Assembly (NCBI RefSeq): GCF_000177375.1
Contig: NZ_ADFR01000003.1
Location: forward strand, 1-64,000
Reading direction: 5' to 3'
Source: Bulleidia extructa W1219
GTDB lineage: Bacteria > Bacillota_I > Bacilli_A > Erysipelotrichales > Erysipelotrichaceae
Length of the DNA stretch: 64,000 nucleotides
The notes under the pieces are model-generated. The model made no database searches, was not told the origin of the DNA, and worked only from the letters and a program-made list of their open reading frames with translations. The translations under genes were made by a program, and so were the position numbers. Positions 57,459 to 64,000 of this stretch are shown piece after piece (position 1 is the first letter of the stretch; every line of letters begins with the position of its first letter).

Positions 57459-58772
57459 TAAATAATGAAGTAAACGATTGGCTAAAGGAATTAAGCGACT
57501 ACTTTGAGTTTGATGATTCAAAGATAAGCATATGGCATAGTCATTTGTGTAGGCTAATAAATAAATATGAGTTTTCCCATCAGCCAGTTCAGCCGTTCCT
57601 GTTTTTGCATAGACTTTTCCTGTTAAACCATATAGCTGAGCTGTGCTGGCTAGATAGGGATTTAATTTTTGGATGACACTAGGATCAGTTACTTTTGATA
57701 GTTCTTTTTCACTATGTTCATAAAGGACTGCTTGATCGCTTTGAATCGATTTAACAATATAAGGTTCTTTCATAACTCCGTTATTAGCTAAGCTTTGAGC
57801 AATTAAAGCTAAATGAACCGGGGTGATTTGCGTTTTCCCTTGTCCATAAGCGGTAGCGGCTAATTCGTTGGTTCCTTGTACATTGAATTTGGAATGCAAG
57901 CTGGCTAAATAAGGAATTTGAATATCTTTACCAATCAGAAAATTAGTGGCTGTTTTTTCCAAAGCATTAGCTCCTAATGTTTCACCAAGATGAGCAAAGT
58001 AGGTATTGATAGAGTAGTTCAATGCTTTTTCCAAATTCACATTCCCATAAGATTTATTCTCAAAATTCACTACTTTAGAACCACCATCTTTTGGAAAATA
58101 AGAACCGGTATCTTTAAATTGGAGATTGGGAATCTTATCCTGTTCTAAAGCACAAATGGCTGTTAAAATCTTAAAAGTGGAACCCGGAGGGTCTTTTTCA
58201 AAAAGACCTCTGGTGTATTGGGAATCTTCTTTGGTTTGTTTGGTTAAAGTGGATAGATCATTGATATTAAAGTTAAAAGTAGAATGAGAAGCTAAAGCCA
58301 GAATAGCACCAGAGCGAGCATCTAAGACGGTAATGCTTCCTTCTTGATCATTTAGTAGCTCGTAGGCTAAATTTTGAAGTTTTGCATCAATGGTTAAAAA
58401 GGTGGAAGCTCCTATTTTTTGTTTGTTTAAATGGAGATAGCTATAATCCACTAAGTTACCTCGTAGACCCATTTTGTATTCTTGATTTTGATTACTGGAA
58501 TAATAGCCTAATAACCAAGCCATACTATATGCTTCCGGTAAATTAGCCTTACCGTGTTCTAAAAGAAGATGTCCATTCGTATCATAATAATTTCCTTCTT
58601 TTGCTGTTTTGGGAAGAGATAGAAAGCTATACATTCTTTTTTTACGAATAACGTTCTCATCATAATTTGGTAAATATAAAAAGGAATAAGAAAAATAGGC
58701 AATCAAGACAGAAATAGCTAAAAGAAATGTCACCATGGTAAAACCGATACGTCGACTTGCTTTATCATTCAT
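57450..58772 (-). CDS. Penicillin-binding transpeptidase
   Basis: A 440-residue class B PBP-like protein with an N-terminal membrane helix (residues 12-35). The active-site motifs are SxxK in DPPGSTFKI, SxN in NYSINTYF, and KTG in YAKTGTAE. The long N-terminal domain of classic PBP2/PBP3 is reduced. It overlaps by eight bases the end of the SEDS gene upstream, so the two form a transpeptidase/glycosyltransferase pair for peptidoglycan synthesis. Confidence 0.93.
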   Translation of the reverse strand: MNDKASRRIGFTMVTFLLAISVLIAYFSYSFLYLPNYDENVIRKKRMYSFLSLPKTAKEGNYYDTNGHLLLEHGKANLPEAYSMAWLLGYYSSNQNQEYKMGLRGNLVDYSYLHLNKQKIGASTFLTIDAKLQNLAYELLNDQEGSITVLDARSGAILALASHSTFNFNINDLSTLTKQTKEDSQYTRGLFEKDPPGSTFKILTAICALEQDKIPNLQFKDTGSYFPKDGGSKVVNFENKSYGNVNLEKALNYSINTYFAHLGETLGANALEKTATNFLIGKDIQIPYLASLHSKFNVQGTNELAATAYGQGKTQITPVHLALIAQSLANNGVMKEPYIVKSIQSDQAVLYEHSEKELSKVTDPSVIQKLNPYLASTAQLYGLTGKVYAKTGTAELADGKTHIYLLAYTNDYAICLSLNHQTQSSRLIPLANRLLHYLQK

Positions 58773-60102
58773 CTTCTTCCACCTCGCTTTCTTCTAGATC
58801 TTCTACACCATATAAAGAATGAAGTAATAACACTCCCATTAAAGAAAAAACAATCATTTGATAAGTTCCGCCTCTGGATAAAAAAGGAATTGGTAATCCT
58901 GCAAGGGGAATCAGATTACAAGAACCTAAAATGGTCAAGAAGGCTTGTAAAAAGATTAATATAGTCAAACCATAAGAAAAAATTGATTTCTGAATCGATA
59001 TCGCTAGTAGTCGTTGAGAAATATGTGATCCTCTTCTTAAGATAAAACCAAATAATAAGATGACTACTAAGCCAACGCTATATCCAAAACAATTGACTAA
59101 ACCGACAAAGGCCATATCACTCTCTACCACCGGAATTTGATTAAAGCCAATGGTATTGCCAAACCAGCCTGCCATGAGAAGGGCTTTTTGTCCTTGAAAT
59201 AGCTGATAACCGGCTCCATATAGATCACTTTGCAGGTTGGCTGCAATGGAGAAACGCGAGTGGACTTTTTTCGCAATTGGCCAAAGAACTCTTAAAATAG
59301 ATTTTAAATTGCCTTGTGTGGCGATAGGCTTTAGAATTTCGTATAAACCTAAGAAAACAAGAATTACCAATATCAAAGAAAGAACTAAACCAAATAAATA
59401 TTTTCGTTTGTAGATATCATGTGGCAAGTAGATGAATAAACAAGCCAAATGTAGAAAGACTAAAATATAGAAAGAACCTAATTCATGAATCATCACCGAT
59501 CCAATTAAATTCATACCTAAATAAATACTGGAAATAATCAAAATAGTCTTATTCGATCGATTCCAAGTTTCTACCAATAAGGAGCTATAGAAAAAAAGAG
59601 AAAGAATTTTAATGCCATCGGTTAATTGAAGGGTTAGACTACCCATTTTAATCCAAGCGGTTGTTCCATAGCCATTAGGATCAAATCCTTTGAATCGTAA
59701 AATAATATACAAAGCAAGAGATAACAGAAAAAAGATATAAGGAGAGTATTTCCAATAACTGATTTTATAACTATATTTATAGAGAATTGTAAAAAAAACA
59801 CCTACGGCAACCCCTAACCAAAATTTCCAGATAGAATAATGACCAACAATCGGATAGACTTTATCGGCGTACAGTTGAAAAGCTAAACCAATGGTGGATA
59901 AAACACAAATGGCTAAGAAAAGTTTTAAATCCCCCAAGCGATTATAAATGAAAGTTCCTAAAAATAAAGTAATTAAGAAAATGGGGATCAATTGCCAAAA
60001 AAACTGGAGGGCAATTTCACTATCTTTAAACCAAAGTAAAGTGGCCATCGCTATTTCTAATAACATAGCAAAAATAATGTAACGATATGAATTTTCTTTC
60101 AT
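58765..60102 (-). CDS. SEDS-family protein (FtsW/RodA/SpoVE)
   Basis: A 445-residue membrane protein with ten or more helices. The large extracellular loop region around residues 270-310, the GNTIGFNQIPVVESDMAFVG segment, and IPLAGLPIPFLSRGGTYQM near the end are SEDS signatures. These polymerise lipid II into glycan strands. It is directly upstream of the PBP and probably works with it. The start has TATAGT six bases before the ATG on the minus strand and no ribosome binding site. Confidence 0.93.
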   Translation of the reverse strand: MKENSYRYIIFAMLLEIAMATLLWFKDSEIALQFFWQLIPIFLITLFLGTFIYNRLGDLKLFLAICVLSTIGLAFQLYADKVYPIVGHYSIWKFWLGVAVGVFFTILYKYSYKISYWKYSPYIFFLLSLALYIILRFKGFDPNGYGTTAWIKMGSLTLQLTDGIKILSLFFYSSLLVETWNRSNKTILIISSIYLGMNLIGSVMIHELGSFYILVFLHLACLFIYLPHDIYKRKYLFGLVLSLILVILVFLGLYEILKPIATQGNLKSILRVLWPIAKKVHSRFSIAANLQSDLYGAGYQLFQGQKALLMAGWFGNTIGFNQIPVVESDMAFVGLVNCFGYSVGLVVILLFGFILRRGSHISQRLLAISIQKSIFSYGLTILIFLQAFLTILGSCNLIPLAGLPIPFLSRGGTYQMIVFSLMGVLLLHSLYGVEDLEESEVEEDE

Positions 60103-60108
60103 ATTGGT

Positions 60109-60114
60109 ACTATA
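60109..60114 (-). promoter_or_regulatory. -10-like TATAGT at the SEDS start
   Basis: On the minus strand TATAGT is followed by ACCAAT and then ATG, the same short spacing seen at other leaderless candidates. Confidence 0.4.
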
Positions 60115-60261
60115 CCACGAATTCTAAATAGTTTTTTATACTAATTTTTTAATTTGTTTATTTTAATGGGTGAATTTTCAAGGTTTCTGTCCAATTTAGA
60201 AAGGGTAATTCTTTTTTTTGAAGTATTTGGCAAATTGAAATAACAAGCATATCATATATAT

Positions 60262-60299
60262 TGACAATTATAATTGTCATAAAGACAAATAAAATTGTC
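60262..60299 (+). promoter_or_regulatory. Operators of the XRE-DUF3169 pair
   Basis: A perfect 18-base palindrome at 60262-60279 (TGACAATTATAATTGTCA) and a weaker copy at 60284-60299 with the same GACAA and TTGTC arms, separated by four bases. A promoter TTGAAA-16-TATATT just upstream would start transcription inside the first box. This suits autorepression by the XRE protein. Confidence 0.7.
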
Positions 60300-60314
60300 A
60301 TTTGGAGGTGCTAT

Positions 60315-60530
60315 ATGGTACTACAAAATCGTTTGAAAATATTCAGAGCTATGTTGAACATCAATCAGCAGGAAATGGGTCGTTTATGTGGTGTATCACG
60401 GCAGACGATCAGTCTGATTGAAAGAGGTGATTATTCACCATCCGTTACCCTTGCTTTGACGATTGCCAGGATTTGTGATGTTACGGTGGAGGAAATATTC
60501 TATTTACAGGAGGAAGAAGAAAATGAATGA
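60315..60530 (+). CDS. XRE-family helix-turn-helix repressor
   Basis: A 71-residue protein. LKIFRAMLNINQQEMGRL, then GVSRQTISLIERGDYSP is a standard Cro/CI-type HTH, followed by a short helical C-terminus. Start chosen at ATG 60315 after GGAGG; the frame from 60261 would begin within the operators. It overlaps the DUF3169 gene by eight bases. The pair looks self-contained. Confidence 0.92.
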   Translation: MVLQNRLKIFRAMLNINQQEMGRLCGVSRQTISLIERGDYSPSVTLALTIARICDVTVEEIFYLQEEEENE

Positions 60531-61314
60531 CAAAGAAATCAGACAAGCTAACCGAAAAGCTTTGCCGAAATTTATATGGCTCATGATTGTATGTGCGATG
60601 ATTGGTGGAGGAATGGGGTATTGCTTTGCAAAATATGGATTGAATGAGTTGACTGGGGTTATGAAAAGTGCAGGGGTGTTCTTTGGAACACATATAGCTC
60701 CTTGGATTATGGTGACTATAATGATCACCATTCCCATCCTTTGTATCTCGATTTATCGTAATGCAAAACAGTTGCTTGATCGATGGGATGATGAGGATGA
60801 GAACACCTTCTATACGATTGAAAGAAAACTTTCCAGCACCATTTGGATTACAAATATAGCATTTATTCTTTCCTATTTTCTTCTGGCAGCATCCTATTCC
60901 GGTGGTTTTTCAACATTTGATGATCGGGAAAGCACTTTTATGTTTTTAATTGGTATTGTAGCTTTCGTAGTCATTATGATTGAGGTAATCATTATTCAGC
61001 AGAAGTGTGTGGATACAGGTAAGCAAATAAACCCTGAAAAAAAGGCATCTATTTATGATATGAAGTTTCAAACGAAGTGGATAGATAGTTGTGATGAAGC
61101 TGAGAAAATGATGATTGGTAAATGTGCCTTTAAAGCATATTCAGTAACGAATATAGTTTGCACAGCTTTGTCCAGTATGCTTGCAATCGGTGCACTTGTT
61201 TTCAATATAGGATTTTTACCTTCATTGGTAGTGTGTATTATTTGGATAGTTCATCAGTCTGCCTATTACAAGGAAGCTATGCGTTATTCGAAAGACAGTA
61301 ATATCATGTTCTAA
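60523..61314 (+). CDS. DUF3169 family membrane protein
   Basis: A 263-residue protein with about six membrane segments in two groups (residues 20-70, 105-155, 200-245). The KFQTKWIDSCDEAEKMMIGK region between them matches the DUF3169 layout. Such genes commonly follow a small XRE gene and are sometimes suggested to be immunity-like, but the role is unproved. A clear AGGAGGAAG site precedes the ATG. Codon and base use do not obviously differ from the neighbourhood. Confidence 0.85.
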   Translation: MNDKEIRQANRKALPKFIWLMIVCAMIGGGMGYCFAKYGLNELTGVMKSAGVFFGTHIAPWIMVTIMITIPILCISIYRNAKQLLDRWDDEDENTFYTIERKLSSTIWITNIAFILSYFLLAASYSGGFSTFDDRESTFMFLIGIVAFVVIMIEVIIIQQKCVDTGKQINPEKKASIYDMKFQTKWIDSCDEAEKMMIGKCAFKAYSVTNIVCTALSSMLAIGALVFNIGFLPSLVVCIIWIVHQSAYYKEAMRYSKDSNIMF

Positions 61315-61405
61315 ATGTTAAAATCAATAGTCTTTAGGTTATTTATAGGGTCTATCCTGGTAAACAAGAAGGATAGAAATAGCGACTAATGCCATTTTGA
61401 AATCA

Positions 61406-61441
61406 TAAAAAATAGGAGAGAGTTAACTTCTCCTATTTTTT
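61406..61441. terminator. Bidirectional terminator
   Basis: AATAGGAGA/TCTCCTATT hairpin with A and T runs on either side, between the DUF3169 gene and htrA. Confidence 0.85.
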
Positions 61442-62644
61442 TGGTTGATTTGGTTCGTTTGTATCAACAACTTGTGTCAGGGTGACAGTCACTTCCTTTC
61501 GTTGACCATTTCGTTCAATGGTTAGTTTGATCGTTTGACCAACTTTTTTCTTTCTCATAATTTTCGCTAAATCGGAATATTTATTGAGTTCTACACCATC
61601 GGCTTTCACTAAGCGATCTCCTCTTTGTAGACCAGCCTTTTCAGCACCGGATCCAGTCATCACTTCGCTTACGAATAGACCAGAGGTCTCACTACCTTCA
61701 CTTCCGTTTTGTAGATAAACACCAAGTGTGGCACGAGATGTAACTTTACCATTTTTAATCAATTCATTAGCTACTTCCATCGCTTTATTGATAGGAATCG
61801 CAAAGCCTAATCCTTCAATCGTTGCTCCTGAATTAGTAGTACCGGAGTCTTTAGCGTTTACAATACCAATTAAATTACCATTACCGTCAAAAAGACCACC
61901 ACCGGAGTTACCGGAGTTAATAGAAGCATTGGTTTGAATGAGATCCATTGCTTCATTATTTACAACAATTTCACGAGAGGTAGCAGAAATAATACCGTCT
62001 GTGACTGTACCACCAAGTGTTCCTAAAGGATTACCAATGACAATAGCAGTATCTCCAATACTAATCTTAGAGGAATCTCCTAAAGTAGCCGGTGTTAAAT
62101 TTTTGCCCTCTATCTTTAAAACAGCAATATCACTCTTTGGATCAGCTCCAACTAATTTAGCTGTGTATTCTTTTCCATCGTTAGTCTTAACTTTGATGGA
62201 AGTCGCATTTTTGATCACATGATTATTTGTCAAAATATAACCATCTTTGGAAATAATCACTCCAGACCCAGCAGAATTAGAAGTATAATTACCACCTAAG
62301 AAACCATAAGTTTTTCCTTTTGACTCTGTTCTGATCTCAACAACGGAAGGAGCTGCTTTTTTAGCGGCTTGACTAACCGTTAAACCTTGACCATTTTTAA
62401 CAGAAGTGGTTTTGGATGGTGGTTCAGCCGCAGATTGGTACACCACTGCAGAACCTTTAGAACTTTTACTAACCACATAGCCACTAGCTCCACCAACGGC
62501 GACGCATAAAATTAAATTTAAGAGTGTTTTATTGATTTTTAAAACAAAGCTAGGTTTTTTGGTCGGTTTTGGATTGTTTTCGACCCTAGAAGTTTCTTCC
62601 ACTTTATCTTCTACTTTATTTTCTTCAGAATGAAATTCAGACAT
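61433..62644 (-). CDS. htrA: HtrA/DegP-type serine protease
   Basis: A 403-residue membrane-anchored protease. A cytosolic N-terminal 30-40 residues, a helix (TLLNLILCVAVGGASGYVV), then a trypsin-like domain. The His is in LTNNHVI, the Asp in KSDIAVLKI and the Ser in INSGNSGGGLFD. A C-terminal PDZ domain (about residues 310-390) follows. It degrades misfolded proteins outside the membrane. Start chosen at MSEFH (62644) after AGGAGGTCTT. A TATAAT at 62673-62678 on the minus strand is its likely -10. Confidence 0.94.
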   Translation of the reverse strand: MSEFHSEENKVEDKVEETSRVENNPKPTKKPSFVLKINKTLLNLILCVAVGGASGYVVSKSSKGSAVVYQSAAEPPSKTTSVKNGQGLTVSQAAKKAAPSVVEIRTESKGKTYGFLGGNYTSNSAGSGVIISKDGYILTNNHVIKNATSIKVKTNDGKEYTAKLVGADPKSDIAVLKIEGKNLTPATLGDSSKISIGDTAIVIGNPLGTLGGTVTDGIISATSREIVVNNEAMDLIQTNASINSGNSGGGLFDGNGNLIGIVNAKDSGTTNSGATIEGLGFAIPINKAMEVANELIKNGKVTSRATLGVYLQNGSEGSETSGLFVSEVMTGSGAEKAGLQRGDRLVKADGVELNKYSDLAKIMRKKKVGQTIKLTIERNGQRKEVTVTLTQVVDTNEPNQPKK

Positions 62645-62672
62645 ATAAGACCTCCTGATCGCTTCTATATCT

Positions 62673-62678
62673 ATTATA
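62673..62678 (-). promoter_or_regulatory. -10 box of htrA
   Basis: TATAAT on the minus strand about 30 bases before the start codon, leaving room for the AGGAGG site. Confidence 0.5.
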
Positions 62679-62790
62679 CTAGTGTTCATTTGTGAAGTTT
62701 GGGTGAATTTTGAATGAGTTTTTTGGGAACTTAAAGCTTGTTAAAAAGTATTATTTTCAATACACTTAATAATGAGAAAAGAGGGTTTTT

Positions 62791-63570
62791 ATGTCTAAAA
62801 AATTAATGAAGAATCTAAATGTGAAACCGGTGAAAAATCTTGAGTTGCGTTCAGCTATTAATGAATTAAAACTTGGTTCTACTCCGGAAAGACAATTAAA
62901 ATTCATCCAAGCTTTAGAAAAAGCTCAATTAATTGCACCAACCAAGTTTGAGATGGCGTTTACTAAGAAGCATATTCCAAGTGTAAAATCAGATTACATT
63001 AATTTCTATTTGATTAACACCAATGATGGAGAAACATTCTTTCCTGTTTTTACCGATTTAGAAAGTGCCGGAAAGTTCCAATTGACACAAGCAAATGAAC
63101 CGTTGCCAAAGATGGTGATCCAAACTTTGACCCAATATGATAAATTATTATCCGATCCAAACACTAAGGCGGTGGGGATTATAATCAATCCTGGTGTAGA
63201 TAATATGGTAACTCCGGCAGCTCTCATCCATCAATTGCTTCATCCAAGTGATCCTGAAGAGATGGAAATTCAAATTAATGAACCAAGCATTTATCCCACT
63301 CAATTGGTTAACCAAATGTATGAATGGTCAAAAGAAAGAAGAAATATTCAACGAGTTTGGTTAAAACAAAAATTGGGGAATAGCCAAGTTTCCTTTTATT
63401 TCGTTTTGGATGTGGATGAACAAAAAGAAGATCTCTTGAAAGAATTCTGCACGAAGGCCTTAGAGTACTCCAAGAAAATACCATGTGAAGCTGTATTTTA
63501 TACGCCAACATTGAAAGAGGAAGTGATTAAGGAAAGTATTCCGTTCTTTGATCGTTCTTTAGAGTTTTAA
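62791..63570 (+). CDS. SseB-like protein
   Basis: A 259-residue cytosolic protein. The first 130 residues match the SseB N-terminal domain (LEKAQLIAPT, then FFPVFTDLESAGKF and KAVGIIINPG). A second domain with IYPTQLVNQMYEW and VWLKQKL follows, resembling the SseB C-terminal domain. SseB proteins are known only from enhanced serine sensitivity in E. coli and have no defined role. AGAGGG precedes the ATG. The next gene begins three bases after its stop. Confidence 0.85.
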   Translation: MSKKLMKNLNVKPVKNLELRSAINELKLGSTPERQLKFIQALEKAQLIAPTKFEMAFTKKHIPSVKSDYINFYLINTNDGETFFPVFTDLESAGKFQLTQANEPLPKMVIQTLTQYDKLLSDPNTKAVGIIINPGVDNMVTPAALIHQLLHPSDPEEMEIQINEPSIYPTQLVNQMYEWSKERRNIQRVWLKQKLGNSQVSFYFVLDVDEQKEDLLKEFCTKALEYSKKIPCEAVFYTPTLKEEVIKESIPFFDRSLEF

Positions 63571-63572
63571 AC

Positions 63573-64000
63573 ATGAAGAAGATTTTAGAAATCAATCAAC
63601 TAAAACCTTATTTGGATAAATATGTTCCTTTTGTGAATGTTCGAAAAAGGTTATTAGAAAGTTTTGATGAATTCCAATGGTTATCTTCGGATAGTCAAGA
63701 AGGAATTGTTGGTCTAAGTTGGAATGGTGAAATTGCGTTATTAGAATCTTCCAACAATCTTGAATTGCTGAAAGAATTAGTGGAATATGAAGCTCAAAAA
63801 GGCCATGGAAAATTGATTAAGCGTGCTTTTGATGAAGAAAAGCAACTTTATATTCATTTTGGTTTTGAAAGAATTCAACATGAAGATGGTTATGATTTCT
63901 TGGAATATCCTTTAGCCAATGCTTGGTTAGGAAAACAAGTAAAGGTTCAAATTGACCAACCTATGGGAAAATTCCATCCTTATTTAGAAGATGCCATCTA
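63573..64000 (+). CDS. Partial gene: N-terminal domain joined to a pyrophosphatase-like C-terminus
   Basis: The frame starts at ATG 63573, two bases after the SseB-like stop, and continues past the window end. The first 100 residues resemble a reduced GNAT acetyltransferase-type fold (HFGFERIQHEDGYDFLEYPL). Then WLGKQVKVQIDQPMGKFHP is close to the start of a small inorganic pyrophosphatase-like domain (family pattern W-GK-V-V-D-P-G--HP, followed by YP-NYGY, which would lie just outside). The match is by eye. No ribosome binding site is seen, so coupling to the previous gene is likely. A fused enzyme would be unusual. Confidence 0.6.
   Translation, partial: MKKILEINQLKPYLDKYVPFVNVRKRLLESFDEFQWLSSDSQEGIVGLSWNGEIALLESSNNLELLKELVEYEAQKGHGKLIKRAFDEEKQLYIHFGFERIQHEDGYDFLEYPLANAWLGKQVKVQIDQPMGKFHPYLEDAI

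Overview
The window comes from a low-GC, Gram-positive-type anaerobic bacterium. It has an Rnf complex, oxygen-sensitive NrdD/NrdG ribonucleotide reductase, a fermentative arginine deiminase pathway, lipoproteins, a cdaA-cdaR-glmM locus, a tail-anchored surface protein, and no outer-membrane or sporulation genes. Gene content and style suggest Bacillota, most likely class Erysipelotrichia (Solobacterium/Bulleidia relatives). That placement is inferred from memory of the families. The standard genetic code is used (TGA stops, TGG Trp). No rRNA, CRISPR array, insertion sequence or prophage was seen.

Layout. 1-1.8 kb: end of an Rnf operon (rnfE, rnfA, a tiny Cys-rich membrane protein, a very short rnfB), then tRNA-His on the minus strand. 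1.9-11 kb: housekeeping and orphan genes: a YgjP-type metallopeptidase, an ankyrin protein next to an EF-G-like GTPase, a short SSB, a TRIC-type channel, a cytosolic protein resembling an inactive DUF5605-type glycosidase, a stand-alone FakA-middle-like domain, and a cation/proton antiporter with a hairpin leader. 11-16.3 kb: tRNA-Leu, a lipoprotein, Nudix, DUF554, CapA-like and DUF438/hemerythrin proteins. 16.4-19.8 kb: a minus-strand zinc uptake operon (zur-znuA-znuC-znuB-lipoprotein) with two Zur-like boxes. 20-27.6 kb: PAP2, peroxiredoxin, hydroxyacyl-CoA dehydrogenase, nrdD-nrdG, flavodoxin, and a CBS/DRTGG pyrophosphatase. 27.7-31.5 kb: two tandem paralogues of unknown role, a decayed gene and a large surface protein. 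31.7-46 kb: sugar nucleotidyltransferase, Maf, tRNA-Thr, an Abi/HEPN protein, class I reductase nrdA-nrdB, cdaA-cdaR-glmM, a two-component system, a hydrolase and MurF. 46-49.5 kb: tRNA-Ser/Asp/Gly, a chain of overlapping small genes ending in a HEAT-like gene, a second PAP2 and guaC. 49.4-57.4 kb: an arginine block: tRNA-Arg, argS, arcA, arcB, arcC, a YfcC-type transporter and an AraC-type regulator with two HTH domains. 57.4-64 kb: a PBP/SEDS pair, an XRE-DUF3169 pair under a palindromic operator, an HtrA protease, an SseB-like protein and a partial gene with a pyrophosphatase-like C-terminus.

How it fits together. Energy is conserved by ferredoxin:NAD oxidoreduction at Rnf and by ATP from carbamate kinase in the arginine pathway. 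DNA precursors come from a class III and a class I reductase, with a flavodoxin nearby. Cell-wall and c-di-AMP functions cluster (cdaA, cdaR, glmM, murF, PBP, SEDS, PAP2). A recurrent feature is a -10-like hexamer ending only 6 or 7 bases before the start codon, with no ribosome binding site, at several genes. This suggests leaderless mRNAs.
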